Positions 16,133 to 25,765 of a stretch of 64,000 nt of DNA are shown here, piece after piece. The stretch is from Phocaeicola abscessus CCUG 55929 (GTDB lineage Bacteria > Bacteroidota > Bacteroidia > Bacteroidales > Bacteroidaceae). Location: contig NZ_HE997182.1 in the NCBI RefSeq assembly GCF_000312445.1, positions 124,001-188,000 on the forward strand, read 5' to 3'. Position 1 is the stretch's first letter, and the number at the start of each line of letters is the position of its first letter. The notes below the pieces were generated by a model. The model saw nothing but the letters and a program-made list of their open reading frames with translations. It was not told the origin of the DNA and did not search any database. Both the position numbers and the translations under genes were made by a program.

Positions 16133-17905
16133 ATGAAACATCCGAAGATTGGTATACGCCCCACCATAGACGGTCGGCAAGGCGGCGTACGCGAAAGTCT
16201 TGAACACAAGACGATGGCTTTGGCGCAAGCCGTAGCCGATTTGATATCGAAAAACCTGAAGTATAAAGACGGCGCTCCCGTCGAATGTATCCTTGCAGAC
16301 AGCACCATCGGACGAGTGGCGGAAAGCGCGACCTGCGCCGACAAGTTCGAACGTGCCGGCGTGGGTGCCACCATTACGGTAACCTCTTGCTGGTGTTACG
16401 GTTCCGAGACGATGGACATGAACCCCTACTGGCCCAAAGCCGTTTGGGGATTTAACGGGACGGAACGCCCGGGAGCCGTCTATCTGGCTGCCGTATTGGC
16501 GGCTCATGCACAGAAAGGACTGCCGGCCTTCGGCATTTACGGGCACGACGTGCAAGACTCGGAAGACCATTCCATCCCCCACGACGTGGCAGAGAAATTA
16601 CTCCGTTTCGCCAAGGGCGCCGTAGCAGTCGCCGAGTTGAGAGGAGAATCCTACCTTTCGATCGGCAGCGTGACGATGGGTATCGCCGGTTCAATCGTAA
16701 ACGACGACTTCTTTCAGGAATACCTCGGCATGCGAAACGAAAGCGTGGACGAAGTAGAGATTCTGCGCCGGATGGACGAAGGTATTTACGACCCCGAAGA
16801 ATTTAAGAAAGCGATGGCTTGGGTAGAGAAATACTGTAAAGTCAACGAAGGCTGGGACAAAAACCGCCCGGAAAAACAAAAGACTCGCACCCAGAAAGAT
16901 GCAGATTGGGAATTTATCGTGAAGATGACGTTGATCGTCATGGATCTTATGCACGGTAATCCGAAGTTGTCGGCAATGGGATTCCACGAAGAAGCTTTGG
17001 GACATCATGCCATCGCCGGCGGCTTCCAAGGGCAGCGGCAGTGGACCGATTGGAAGCCGAACGGCGACTTCACGGAAGCTTTATTGAATACCACCTTCGA
17101 TTGGAACGGCCGGCGCGAACCGTCTATCCTGGCTACCGAAAACGATTCGCTCAACGGCACCGCCATGCTGTTGGCTCATCTCCTGACCAACCGCCCGCAG
17201 CTATTCTCCGACGTCCGCACCTATTGGAGCCCGGAGGCCGTAAAGCGCGTAACCGGCAGAACGCTGTCCGGCACCGCCGCTCCCGGCATCATCCACTTGA
17301 TCAACTCGGGCGCTACGACCTTGGACGGCACAGGGCAGAGCAAGGACGAGCAGGGCGCTCCCACGATGAAGCCGTTCTGGGAAATGACCGAAGAAGATAT
17401 CGCGAACTGCCTGCAAGCCACCTCGTGGATGCCAGCTGACCGCGACTATTTCCGCGGAGGCGGGTTCAGCAGCTGTTTCCTGTCGAAAGGCGAAATGCCC
17501 GCTACCATGTTGCGCATCAACTTGATCAAAGGACTGGGCCCCGTCCTCCAGCTTGCGGAGGGATGGATCGTCGACATCGATCCGGAGATACATCGGATCC
17601 TCGACCGACGTACCGACCCGACGTGGCCCACTACTTGGTTTACGCCGCGCTTGGATCCGGCAAAAGACGCATTCAAAGACGTTTATTCCGTCATGAACAA
17701 CTGGGGAGCCAATCACGGCGCTATCACTTACGGACATATCGGCGCCGATATGATTACGTTAGCTTCCATGCTCCGAATCCCCGTTTGCCTGCACAACGTC
17801 AAAGACAGTGACATCTTCCGCCCAGCTGCGTGGAATGCTTTCGGTATGGACAAGGAAGGCGCCGACTTTCGCGCTTGTGCCAATTACGGCCCCATTTACA
17901 AGTAA
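16133..17905 (+). CDS. fucI: L-fucose isomerase
   Basis: A 590-residue enzyme converting L-fucose to L-fuculose (also D-arabinose to D-ribulose), essentially the length of E. coli FucI (591). It starts [20 protein letters not shown], the characteristic N-terminus. Family blocks are clear: [29 protein letters not shown] and [14 protein letters not shown], which hold the acidic metal ligands, and [12 protein letters not shown] near the C-terminus. I rejected a TTG start at 16091 because it would overlap the promoter. The next gene is the fucose permease; fuculokinase and aldolase are not in the window. Confidence 0.96.
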   Translation: MKHPKIGIRPTIDGRQGGVRESLEHKTMALAQAVADLISKNLKYKDGAPVECILADSTIGRVAESATCADKFERAGVGATITVTSCWCYGSETMDMNPYWPKAVWGFNGTERPGAVYLAAVLAAHAQKGLPAFGIYGHDVQDSEDHSIPHDVAEKLLRFAKGAVAVAELRGESYLSIGSVTMGIAGSIVNDDFFQEYLGMRNESVDEVEILRRMDEGIYDPEEFKKAMAWVEKYCKVNEGWDKNRPEKQKTRTQKDADWEFIVKMTLIVMDLMHGNPKLSAMGFHEEALGHHAIAGGFQGQRQWTDWKPNGDFTEALLNTTFDWNGRREPSILATENDSLNGTAMLLAHLLTNRPQLFSDVRTYWSPEAVKRVTGRTLSGTAAPGIIHLINSGATTLDGTGQSKDEQGAPTMKPFWEMTEEDIANCLQATSWMPADRDYFRGGGFSSCFLSKGEMPATMLRINLIKGLGPVLQLAEGWIVDIDPEIHRILDRRTDPTWPTTWFTPRLDPAKDAFKDVYSVMNNWGANHGAITYGHIGADMITLASMLRIPVCLHNVKDSDIFRPAAWNAFGMDKEGADFRACANYGPIYK

Positions 17906-17940
17906 ATCATCATATCGCACAGCGAGGAGGAGGCGTCAAA

Positions 17941-18036
17941 ATGAAGGTTTCGACTCAAAAGGGAAACAGCTCCCGCAAACCTTTACGTCGACCGCTCGCT
18001 GGTGTTTTTCATCCCGAAAACAGTTACCATGAGTGA
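17941..18036 (+). CDS. Possible 31-codon leader ORF overlapping fucP start
   Basis: An ATG preceded by an unusually strong purine run (GAGGAGGAGG, ending 7 nt before it) opens a 31-codon frame starting MKVSTQKGNSSRKPL. Its stop lies 3 nt inside fucP in a different frame, so ribosomes finishing it could restart at fucP ATG 18029. The peptide has no recognisable similarity. It may be chance, since Bacteroidota rarely depend on Shine-Dalgarno sites. Confidence 0.2.
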   Translation: MKVSTQKGNSSRKPLRRPLAGVFHPENSYHE

Positions 18037-19366
18037 GAACAGACAATCCCTTCTCTGGAAGGACGGTGTGAACTACCTGATTCCTTTCATGCTGATCACC
18101 TTTTGTTTCGCCCTCTGGGGATTCGCGAACGATATTACCAACCCGATGGTAAAAGCCTTTTCCAAGATTTTCCGCATGAGCGTGACGGACGGTGCATTGG
18201 TACAGGTGGCTTTTTACGGCGGCTACTTCGCCATGGCTTTCCCGGCCGCCATGTTCATCCGCCGGTACTCCTACAAGGCGGGAGTCTTGGTCGGACTCGG
18301 GCTTTACGCCGCAGGCGCCTTGTTCTTCTTCCCCGCTAAAGCCGTCGGGGTGTACGGTTATTTCTTGGCGGCCTACTTTATCATGACTTGCGGACTGTCG
18401 TTCCTCGAAACGAGCTGCAACCCTTACATCCTGAGCATGGGAACGGAAGAGACCGCCACCCGACGGCTCAATCTGGCGCAATGCTTCAACCCCTGCGGCT
18501 CGATCGTCGGCATGTACGTAGCCATGAACTTCATACAGGCAAGACTGAACCCCGCCAGTAGCGCCGAACGCGCTCTATTGGACGAGGATCAGTTCAATGC
18601 ACTGAAGGCATCCGACCTGAACGTGTTGATCGCTCCCTACCTGGCAATCGGAGCCTTCATCGTCCTGATGTTCTTCCTCATCCTGTTCACCCGGATGCCG
18701 AAAAACGGAGATCGAAACCGTCAGCTTCACTTCGTTTCCACTCTGAAACGCATCTTCAGTCTGCCCAAATATCGCGAAGGAGTGATCGCCCAATTCTTCT
18801 ACGTAGGAGCACAAATCATGTGTTGGACCTTCATCATCCAATACGGAACGCGAATTTTCATGCACGAAGGGATGAGCGAACAGGCGGCGGAAGTCTTGTC
18901 GCAACGGTATAACATTTACGCCATGCTACTCTTCATATGCAGCCGCTTCCTGTGTACCTATCTGATGAAATTCTTCCGCCCGCCCAAGCTGCTGGCAATC
19001 TTCGCCGTGGGCGGAATGATTTTCACCATGGGCGTTATCTTTCTGCAAAACCGGTACGGCATATACTGCCTGGTAGCCGTCAGCGGATGCATGTCTCTGA
19101 TGTTCCCCACCATCTACGGGATTGCGCTCAGAGGGTTGGGCGACGATGCGAAATTCGGCGCGGCCGGACTGATCATGGCTATCCTCGGCGGCTCCGTGCT
19201 GCCTCCACTTCAGGCGAGCATTATCGACTTGGGGAAGATAGACGGCATGCCAGCCGTCCACGTTTCGTTCGTTTTACCGTTCATCTGCTTCGTCGTCGTT
19301 TGCATGTACGGCTTCCGTACTTACAAACGCCAACACGCAGAGACAGAACGAGTCGGCAGGAGTTAA
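18029..19366 (+). CDS. fucP: L-fucose:H+ symporter permease
   Basis: A 445-residue inner-membrane transporter of the major facilitator superfamily, about 12 membrane segments. Family features are FALWGFANDITNPMVKAF in the first segment (carrying the Asn-Asp pair) and LSFLETSCNPYILSMG in the middle. I chose the ATG at 18029 (MSENRQSLLW) over a GTG at 18002. It follows fucI by 123 nt and should supply L-fucose to it. The last codons and the TAA overlap a diverged copy of the 41-bp repeat that follows, so the C-terminal residues (ERVGRS) may be repeat-derived. Confidence 0.93.
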   Translation: MSENRQSLLWKDGVNYLIPFMLITFCFALWGFANDITNPMVKAFSKIFRMSVTDGALVQVAFYGGYFAMAFPAAMFIRRYSYKAGVLVGLGLYAAGALFFFPAKAVGVYGYFLAAYFIMTCGLSFLETSCNPYILSMGTEETATRRLNLAQCFNPCGSIVGMYVAMNFIQARLNPASSAERALLDEDQFNALKASDLNVLIAPYLAIGAFIVLMFFLILFTRMPKNGDRNRQLHFVSTLKRIFSLPKYREGVIAQFFYVGAQIMCWTFIIQYGTRIFMHEGMSEQAAEVLSQRYNIYAMLLFICSRFLCTYLMKFFRPPKLLAIFAVGGMIFTMGVIFLQNRYGIYCLVAVSGCMSLMFPTIYGIALRGLGDDAKFGAAGLIMAILGGSVLPPLQASIIDLGKIDGMPAVHVSFVLPFICFVVVCMYGFRTYKRQHAETERVGRS

Positions 19367-19682
19367 AATTCAGTTTAAGCGTTATCGAGCCACTCGGCGA
19401 GACCTGAAATCCATTTTAGGCGCTATCGAGCCGCTCGGCGGGACCTGAAATCCATTTTAGACGCTATCGAGCCACTCGGCGGGAGCTAAAATCCATTTTA
19501 GACGTTATCGAGCCACTCGGCGGGACCTAAAATCCGTTTTAGGCGCTATCGAGCCGCTCGGCGAGACCTAAAATCCGTTTTAGACGCTATCGAGCCGCTC
19601 GGCGAGACCTGAAATCCGTTTTAGACGCTATCGAGCCACTCGGCGGGAGCTAAAATCCATTTTAGACGTTATCGAGCCACTC
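19352..19682. repeat. 41-bp tandem repeat array (7 full units plus partial ends)
   Basis: Full units start at 19380, 19421, 19462, 19503, 19544, 19585 and 19626, exactly 41 bp apart, with a 16-nt partial at 19667 and a diverged 28-nt partial at 19352-19379 inside the fucP end. Each unit holds two near-palindromes: TATCGAGCCRCTCGGCG (CGAGC-C-GCTCG core) and CTRAAATCCRTTTTAG. Variation is limited to a few positions, mostly transitions. The units starting at 19462 and 19626 are identical. No spacers, so not CRISPR. It fills the space between convergent fucP and rnhB; 19683-19750 is otherwise empty. Confidence 0.93.
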
Positions 19683-19750
19683 AATGGGGGTTGCCGTCCG
19701 AGTTTTCCCAAAACTGCGGGGAAGGTTCGGCCGAACGACAACGTTTACCT

Positions 19751-20359
19751 TCATTCGAAGGGAATGTCCAGTTGCCTTTCATCGCCGAGCAAATTGTATG
19801 TCAGGCGGTGAAAAGGAGTGCTTCCGTATTTCCTGATCGCGAGACGATGTTGCCTGGTGGGATAACCCTTATTCTGCTTCCAGCCATACTGCGAGTAGGC
19901 CGCATCGAGCTCTGTCATGTAATCGTCGCGGTAGGTCTTGGCAAGGATCGAAGCCGCCGCGATCGACAGGTATTTGCCGTCGCCTTTGACGATTGTCCGG
20001 TAAGGCAGATTTCGGTATGGACGGAAGCGATTGCCGTCGATCAGTAAGAATTGCGGCCTGATTTTCAGTTGATCGAGCGCCCGATGCATGGCTAAGAATG
20101 AAGCGTTCAGGATGTTGATCTCATCGATTTCCTGGGGATCGACTCGTCCTATCGCCCAGTCGATCGCCTCTCGCTCGATCACCTCCCGCAGGGCATACCG
20201 CTGGTGCGGCGTCAGTTGTTTGGAGTCGGTCAGCGTTTCGTGTTCGAAATCCGGAGGCAAGACGACGGCGGCAGCATAAACAGCGCCTGCCAGGCAGCCG
20301 CGTCCGGCCTCGTCGCACCCCGCCTCAAGCAAGTCTTTATTCAAAAAAGGCAATAGCAT
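19751..20359 (-). CDS. rnhB: Ribonuclease HII
   Basis: A 202-residue endonuclease that removes ribonucleotides from DNA and cleaves RNA in RNA-DNA hybrids. The acidic catalytic residues are visible: D16 and E17 in [14 protein letters not shown]108 in LLIDGNRF, and a further Asp in [13 protein letters not shown]. Length is standard. It begins 1 nt after the sufS stop codon and is probably the last gene of the long rimP-to-rnhB transcription unit. Confidence 0.95.
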   Translation of the reverse strand: MLLPFLNKDLLEAGCDEAGRGCLAGAVYAAAVVLPPDFEHETLTDSKQLTPHQRYALREVIEREAIDWAIGRVDPQEIDEINILNASFLAMHRALDQLKIRPQFLLIDGNRFRPYRNLPYRTIVKGDGKYLSIAAASILAKTYRDDYMTELDAAYSQYGWKQNKGYPTRQHRLAIRKYGSTPFHRLTYNLLGDERQLDIPFE

Positions 20360-20360
20360 G

Positions 20361-21575
20361 TCAGAACATTTGACTCACCCGCTCGATGCCTGCCGCCAGG
20401 ACATCCGCCTCTTCCTGCGTATTATAGAGCCCGAACGAAGCGCGTACCATGCCTTCGACGCCGTAGCGGTTCATCAGTGGCTCTGCGCAATGATGTCCCG
20501 TTCGGACAGCGATTCCCAAACGGTCGAGCAACGTTCCCATATCCAAATGGTGAATGTTTCCTACGAGGAACGAAATCACTCCTCCCCTCTGAACCGCCTG
20601 ACCGAAAATGCGCATACCTTTTATCTCCTTCAGGCGCTTCACGGCATAGGCGGTGAGGGCGCGTTCGTGGGCGGCGATATCAGGCATTCCCAACGCAGAC
20701 ACGTAGTCCAGGGCTTTCGCCAGTGCGGTAGATCCGATGTAATCCGGCGTCCCCGCCTCAAACTTAAAAGGCAATTCGTTGAAAGCCGTCTTCTCGAACG
20801 AGACACTTCGGATCATCTCGCCACCGGCCTGGTAGGGAGGCAACCTGTCCAGCCATTCTTCCTTTCCGTAAAGCACGCCGATACCCGTAGGCCCGTACAC
20901 TTTATGCCCGCTGAAAGCAAAGAAATCCGCATCCAAGTCCTGCACGTCGACAGGCAAGTGAGGAATGCTTTGCGCGCCGTCTATCATCACCGGCACTCCG
21001 TGAGCATGCGCCATGGCAACGATCTCCTTGACCGGATTGATTGTTCCGAGCACATTGCTGACGTGTGTGACGCTGACCAGCTTTGTCTTCTTCGTGAAGA
21101 GTTTTTCGTATGCTTCGAGCACTAGCTCGCCGCAGTCGTCAATGGGAATCACCTTGATCGCTATGCCGCGTCGCGCCGCTTCTAACTGCCAAGGGACGAT
21201 GTTGCTGTGATGTTCCATGCTCGAGACGATCACCTCGTCGCCCCGTTGCATCCGGCTTTCGGAGAACGTGGCGGCCAGCAGGTTAATGCTTTCCGTGGTG
21301 CCGCGGGTAAACACGATTTCGTTCGTACTTCGGGCGCGAAGGAATTTCCTCACCGTCTCGCGTGCGGCTTCGTGGCATTCCGTCGCTTTCTGGGAAAGGA
21401 AATGAATGCCGCGATGTACGTTAGCGTTCACGGAATAGTACTCGTCGACGATCGATTCGACTACGGAACGGGGTTTCTGGGTAGTCGCAGCATTATCCAG
21501 ATAAACCAAGGGTTTACCGTAAACCGTCCGGCTTAAAATGGGAAAGTCTTCCCGTATCTTTTGCACCTCATACAT
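20361..21575 (-). CDS. sufS: Cysteine desulfurase (SufS)
   Basis: A 404-residue PLP enzyme that takes sulfur from cysteine for iron-sulfur cluster assembly. PLP lysine K225 is in [11 protein letters not shown], and the persulfide cysteine C363 is in [12 protein letters not shown]. Length and the RTGHHCA motif assign it to the group II SufS type rather than IscS. It follows sufD by 6 nt and belongs to the sufBCDS cluster. Confidence 0.95.
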   Translation of the reverse strand: MYEVQKIREDFPILSRTVYGKPLVYLDNAATTQKPRSVVESIVDEYYSVNANVHRGIHFLSQKATECHEAARETVRKFLRARSTNEIVFTRGTTESINLLAATFSESRMQRGDEVIVSSMEHHSNIVPWQLEAARRGIAIKVIPIDDCGELVLEAYEKLFTKKTKLVSVTHVSNVLGTINPVKEIVAMAHAHGVPVMIDGAQSIPHLPVDVQDLDADFFAFSGHKVYGPTGIGVLYGKEEWLDRLPPYQAGGEMIRSVSFEKTAFNELPFKFEAGTPDYIGSTALAKALDYVSALGMPDIAAHERALTAYAVKRLKEIKGMRIFGQAVQRGGVISFLVGNIHHLDMGTLLDRLGIAVRTGHHCAEPLMNRYGVEGMVRASFGLYNTQEEADVLAAGIERVSQMF

Positions 21576-21581
21576 AAGCGT

Positions 21582-22928
21582 TTATTTTTTACAGATCGCA
21601 CAGCCGTCGCACTGATCCAACTGTCCACGGAAGCGTTTCTCGACCAGGACGTGCAAACGCTCTTTCAACGCGTCTAAAGCAATCGTATCGATAACCTCGT
21701 TGACAAAAGCGAACATCAATAGCATGCGAGCTTCCTGACGAGGGATACCTCGCTGTTGCATATAGAACAGAGCGCTTTCGTCCAACTGTCCGACGGTAGA
21801 GCCGTGCGCACACTTCACGTCGTCGGCGTAAATCTCCAACATCGGTTGCGTATACATGCGCGCCTCTTTCGTGACGCAAAGATTCTTATTCGTTTCCTGC
21901 GAAACGGTTCGCTGCGCCCCTTCGCGAACCAGGATCTTCCCTGCGAAGGCGCCTATCGCCCGATCGTCGAGCACGTACTTGAACAGTTCGTTGCTGGTGC
22001 AATCCGTCGCCAGATGATCGATCAGCGTATGATTGTCTACCTGTTCGTTCTTGTCGGCGATCGCCATGCCGCAAAGGTTCATTTCCGATCCTTTTCCGCT
22101 CAACGACACCTGCGTCATATTCCTCGTCGTACCGTTCTGAAGCGTCATTCCGTTGAGTAGAAGTTTGCTGTCGGCAGCCTGATCGGCATACAGGTTGCTG
22201 AAGCGGACCGTCTTCGTATGCGTCGCTTCCAGCTCGTAGAAGTCGAGCGAAGCGTGCTCGCCGACGAACACCTCGACCACTTGGGTAGTCAAGAAGTTTA
22301 CCTTATCCATCGCATGATCGCAGACCAACAGTTGGGCGCGAGCTCCTTCTTCCAAAATGACCAGGATACGGCGATTCGCCATCAAATTGCAATCGGACCG
22401 CAGTATATTGACCAGCTGAATCGGTTTGTCGACCGTCCTATTCTTAGGGACATAGAGCAAGAATCCGTCTTGCGCGAGGCAGGTATTCAGCGCCGTGATA
22501 CTGTCCTTCGACGAATCCGCCAATTGTCCGTAATACTTCCGTATCAGTTCCGGGCGAGCGGAAGAGAATTCTTTAAGACTGCCCAAGAGCGCGCCCTCTG
22601 GCAAGAGTGCACTCGTCGGACATGCGGTGTAAAAAGAATCGTTGACTACGAAATAAAGTGCCGTACGCATGCGAGGGACATCACACTTGAAAATCTCGTA
22701 CGGGTTGATAAGCCTCTCCATCCGTTTCAGATTCACGCCGTAATTCGGTCTAAAAAGCTTGTCGACATCCGTATATCGGTACTCTTCCGTCTTTTTAGAA
22801 GGAAAGCCTCGGAGCTTGAACTCGGTAAAAGCATCTTTCCGAAGCGCATTCATCACTTCGGAACTCTGCTGATCAATCAGGACTTCATGCTGCTGAAAGA
22901 GGTCGATATATTGCTGTTCGGCTTTCAT
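21582..22928 (-). CDS. sufD: Fe-S cluster assembly protein SufD
   Basis: A 448-residue scaffold-complex subunit that pairs with SufB and SufC. The beta-helix core is seen in KCAHGSTVGQLDESALFYMQ, which holds the conserved His-Gly-Ser segment, followed by QQRGIPRQEARMLL. It ends with a cysteine-rich tail (CDGCAICKK), a feature I recall from Bacteroidota SufD. The start overlaps the sufC stop by 4 nt. Confidence 0.93.
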   Translation of the reverse strand: MKAEQQYIDLFQQHEVLIDQQSSEVMNALRKDAFTEFKLRGFPSKKTEEYRYTDVDKLFRPNYGVNLKRMERLINPYEIFKCDVPRMRTALYFVVNDSFYTACPTSALLPEGALLGSLKEFSSARPELIRKYYGQLADSSKDSITALNTCLAQDGFLLYVPKNRTVDKPIQLVNILRSDCNLMANRRILVILEEGARAQLLVCDHAMDKVNFLTTQVVEVFVGEHASLDFYELEATHTKTVRFSNLYADQAADSKLLLNGMTLQNGTTRNMTQVSLSGKGSEMNLCGMAIADKNEQVDNHTLIDHLATDCTSNELFKYVLDDRAIGAFAGKILVREGAQRTVSQETNKNLCVTKEARMYTQPMLEIYADDVKCAHGSTVGQLDESALFYMQQRGIPRQEARMLLMFAFVNEVIDTIALDALKERLHVLVEKRFRGQLDQCDGCAICKK

Positions 22929-23686
22929 AATCCGTCTTCCAATTCTTCTTTAATCCAATCGTACCCTCGTTTTTCCAGTTCGAGCGCCAATTCCGGTCCT
23001 GAGGTTTTCACAATCCGCCCGTCATAAAGCACGTGCACGATATCCGGCTTGATATAATCCAACAAACGCTGGTAATGAGTGATGACGATGCAGCTCGTTT
23101 CGGCAGTCCGCAGCTTGGTAACCCCTTTCCCAACGATACGCAGGGCGTCGATATCCAAGCCCGAATCCGTTTCGTCGAGGATGCTGAGCCTCGGTTCGAG
23201 CATGGCCATCTGAAAGATCTCATTGCGTTTTTTTTCTCCGCCGGAGAATCCTTCGTTGACAGCCCGATCAGTCAGTTTATTATCCAATTCCACGATGGCT
23301 TTCCTCTCCCTCATCATTCGAAGGAAAGCACCTGCAGACAAAGGTTCTTTCCCCTCGTATTTTCGTTTTTCATTCACGGCGGTACGCATAAAGTTCACCA
23401 TACTCACGCCGGGGATCTCGACCGGATACTGAAAAGAGAGGAACAGTCCTAAATGGCTTCTCTCTTCCGGTTTCAGCGTCAACAGATCTTCTCCGCGAAA
23501 GAGAACCGTCCCTTTGGTAACTTCATAAGCGGGATTCCCAGCCAGTACCGCCGCTAAAGTACTTTTTCCGGATCCGTTAGGCCCCATGACAGCGTGTATC
23601 TCACCTTCGTTGACAGTCAGATCGATTCCCCTCAATATTTCCTTGCCGCCGATAGCGGCATACAAGTCTTTTATCTGTAACATCAT
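22925..23686 (-). CDS. sufC: Fe-S cluster assembly ATPase SufC
   Basis: A 253-residue ABC-type ATPase that drives the SufBCD scaffold. It has Walker A GPNGSGKSTLA, the signature FSGGEKKRNEI and Walker B LSILDETDSGLDIDAL. The DETDSGLD form is diagnostic for SufC. It lies 11 nt after sufB and overlaps sufD by 4 nt, indicating coupled translation. Confidence 0.96.
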   Translation of the reverse strand: MMLQIKDLYAAIGGKEILRGIDLTVNEGEIHAVMGPNGSGKSTLAAVLAGNPAYEVTKGTVLFRGEDLLTLKPEERSHLGLFLSFQYPVEIPGVSMVNFMRTAVNEKRKYEGKEPLSAGAFLRMMRERKAIVELDNKLTDRAVNEGFSGGEKKRNEIFQMAMLEPRLSILDETDSGLDIDALRIVGKGVTKLRTAETSCIVITHYQRLLDYIKPDIVHVLYDGRIVKTSGPELALELEKRGYDWIKEELEDGL

Positions 23687-23697
23687 TTTATTGTTTA

Positions 23698-25149
23698 TTA
23701 TCCTACCGTTCCTTCCAAAGAAACAGACAAGAGTTTCTGAGCCTCGACGGCAAATTCCATGGGCAATTTATTAATAACTTCCTTCGCGTAACCGTTCACG
23801 ATCAAGCCGATAGCCTGTTCGGTAGGTATTCCTCGCTGGTTACAATAGAACAGCTGATCCTCATTGATTTTACTCGTCGTCGCCTCGTGTTCTACGACGG
23901 CCGTATCGTTATGAATATCCATGTAAGGAAAAGTATGCGCACCGCATTCGCTGCCCAACAACAAAGAATCGCACTGACTGTAATTGCGGGCGTTGTCGGC
24001 GGATTCGGAGACACGCACCAATCCGCGATAAGAATTTTGACTCCTGCCCGCGCTGATACCTTTACTTACGATAGTAGAGCTCGTATTCTTCCCCAGATGA
24101 ATCATTTTAGTTCCCGTATCAGCCTGTTGCCAGTTATTGGTTACGGCAACCGAATAAAACTCGGCCGAGGAGTGGTCTCCCGACAAGATACAACTGGGAT
24201 ACTTCCAAGTGATGGCCGATCCGGTTTCGACCTGTGTCCAACTCAACTTACTGTTCGCTCCGCTGCATAAACCACGTTTGGTAACCAAGTTCAAAATGCC
24301 GCCCTGTCCGTTTGCGTCGCCGGGATACCAATTCTGTACGGTAGAATATTTCACTTCGGCATTGTCGTGTACGATAATCTCCACGATGGCGGCATGAAGC
24401 TGATTCTCATCGCGCATGGGAGCTGTGCAACCCTCCAAATAAGAGACATAACTATCGTTATCGGCGACAATCAATGTCCGCTCGAACTGCCCCGTCTGCG
24501 CAGCATTGATGCGGAAATAAGTAGACAGTTCCATGGGGCAACGGACACCCTTGGGCACGTATACGAAAGAACCATCGCTAAACACCGCCGAGTTCAATGC
24601 AGCGAAATAGTTATCCCTGTAAGCGACGACCGACCCGATGTATTTCCGGATCAAATCCGGGTGATCTTTTACAGCTTCGCTCATGGAGCAGAAGATAATT
24701 CCTTTTTCCATCAACGTCCGACGAAAGGTGGTCTTCACCGATACGGAATCCATGACGGCATCCACCGCCATCCCCGTCAGTTGACGCTGTTCATGCAGCG
24801 GAATGCCCAACTTGTTGAATGTTTTAATCAGTTCCGGGTCGATCTCTTTTTCCTGCGCAGTTTTTTTGCTCTTTCGGGTAGGATCGGCATAATAGGATAT
24901 GGCCTGATAGTCAATTTCAGGAATCGTCAAATGTGCCCAGTGAGGCATCTTCATAGTCAGCCAATAGCGATAAGCCTTCAGGCGAAACTTCAATAACCAT
25001 TCCGGTTCACCTTTCTTCGCAGAGATAAGACGAATGATGCTTTCGTCCAATCCCTTCGGTATAATTTCCGTCTGGACATCCGTAGTGAAGCCGTATTTAT
25101 ACTTCTCCTGCGTCAACTCCTTCACATATTTATTGGGTTCTGATCGCAT
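23698..25149 (-). CDS. sufB: Fe-S cluster assembly protein SufB
   Basis: A scaffold subunit of about 483 residues, on which Fe-S clusters are built. Diagnostic stretches are [38 protein letters not shown] and [20 protein letters not shown]. The C-terminal region keeps [21 protein letters not shown] place the start at ATG 25149 ([10 protein letters not shown]); an in-frame TTG at 25155 is less likely. It begins 2 nt after the cvpA stop and opens the suf cluster. Confidence 0.95.
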   Translation of the reverse strand: MRSEPNKYVKELTQEKYKYGFTTDVQTEIIPKGLDESIIRLISAKKGEPEWLLKFRLKAYRYWLTMKMPHWAHLTIPEIDYQAISYYADPTRKSKKTAQEKEIDPELIKTFNKLGIPLHEQRQLTGMAVDAVMDSVSVKTTFRRTLMEKGIIFCSMSEAVKDHPDLIRKYIGSVVAYRDNYFAALNSAVFSDGSFVYVPKGVRCPMELSTYFRINAAQTGQFERTLIVADNDSYVSYLEGCTAPMRDENQLHAAIVEIIVHDNAEVKYSTVQNWYPGDANGQGGILNLVTKRGLCSGANSKLSWTQVETGSAITWKYPSCILSGDHSSAEFYSVAVTNNWQQADTGTKMIHLGKNTSSTIVSKGISAGRSQNSYRGLVRVSESADNARNYSQCDSLLLGSECGAHTFPYMDIHNDTAVVEHEATTSKINEDQLFYCNQRGIPTEQAIGLIVNGYAKEVINKLPMEFAVEAQKLLSVSLEGTVG

Positions 25150-25151
25150 AT

Positions 25152-25649
25152 TCAAAAAATTTGTTTTACTACGCCTTTCGTGGCAGGGAAGAATATACCG
25201 GTAAGATTTTTTATCGGTTCGTATAACACCGATTCTCGCTTCGTCTTCTCCGGAATCAAGTCTCCGTTTACGTCAATGTATTCAAATAGATGAATACACA
25301 ATCCGATCAGCAACAGGAACTTCACAGCTCCGATTCCGCTCCCTAACCAACGGTTCAGCCACCCTAAACGAACGACGTTCAGGACCTTTGACAAGGCCGA
25401 AGCAATCACAGAAAAACCCACGGGGACGATTACCCAGATCAGGATGAAAGCGATCACTCGAGCTACAGTGACAGACGTTCCTAAAGTCGGGGCCAACTGT
25501 TCGCCCACTAATCCGAACAGGGCTCTTGCCAAGAGTAATCCGACAATAAACCCGGTTATGGAAGCGACCTGTTTAAGCAAACCTTGCATTAATCCCTGCA
25601 GGAAGCCGATTCCAATAAAGATAAGGATGATAATATCAATCGTTGCCAT
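25152..25649 (-). CDS. CvpA family membrane protein
   Basis: A 165-residue integral membrane protein with about four hydrophobic segments. The family start is [20 protein letters not shown], followed by [14 protein letters not shown] and further segments. E. coli CvpA is linked to colicin V production and envelope stress; the role here is unknown. It is wedged between infB and sufB, a gene order I recall as conserved in Bacteroidales, which suggests cotranscription rather than direct cooperation. Confidence 0.85.
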   Translation of the reverse strand: MATIDIIILIFIGIGFLQGLMQGLLKQVASITGFIVGLLLARALFGLVGEQLAPTLGTSVTVARVIAFILIWVIVPVGFSVIASALSKVLNVVRLGWLNRWLGSGIGAVKFLLLIGLCIHLFEYIDVNGDLIPEKTKRESVLYEPIKNLTGIFFPATKGVVKQIF

Positions 25650-25668
25650 TTTATCTCTGCCGAAGTTA

Positions 25669-25738
25669 AAATGTCATACCGAACGAAAGTGGAAATCTGT
25701 ATGCCGTTGCAAACTCCGAGTCGTTCAGGATGACATTT
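25669..25738. repeat. REP-like palindrome between infB and cvpA
   Basis: AAATGTCATACCGAACGA (25669-25686) pairs with TCGTTCAGGATGACATTT (25721-25738) at 16 of 18 positions around a 34-nt loop. The wording (GTCAT, then CGAACGAA, then GTGGAAATC) resembles the dispersed GTCATTTCGA-type palindromic repeats seen in Bacteroidota genomes. Inside a probable operon, such a hairpin could stabilise upstream mRNA or cause partial termination before cvpA-suf. Confidence 0.65.
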
Positions 25739-25765
25739 CCACTCAGGACGTTTACTAAAAACCTG

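Noticed and set aside
19352-19682. CRISPR array
   Set aside because: Repeats are directly abutting with no unique spacers, and no cas gene lies in the window.
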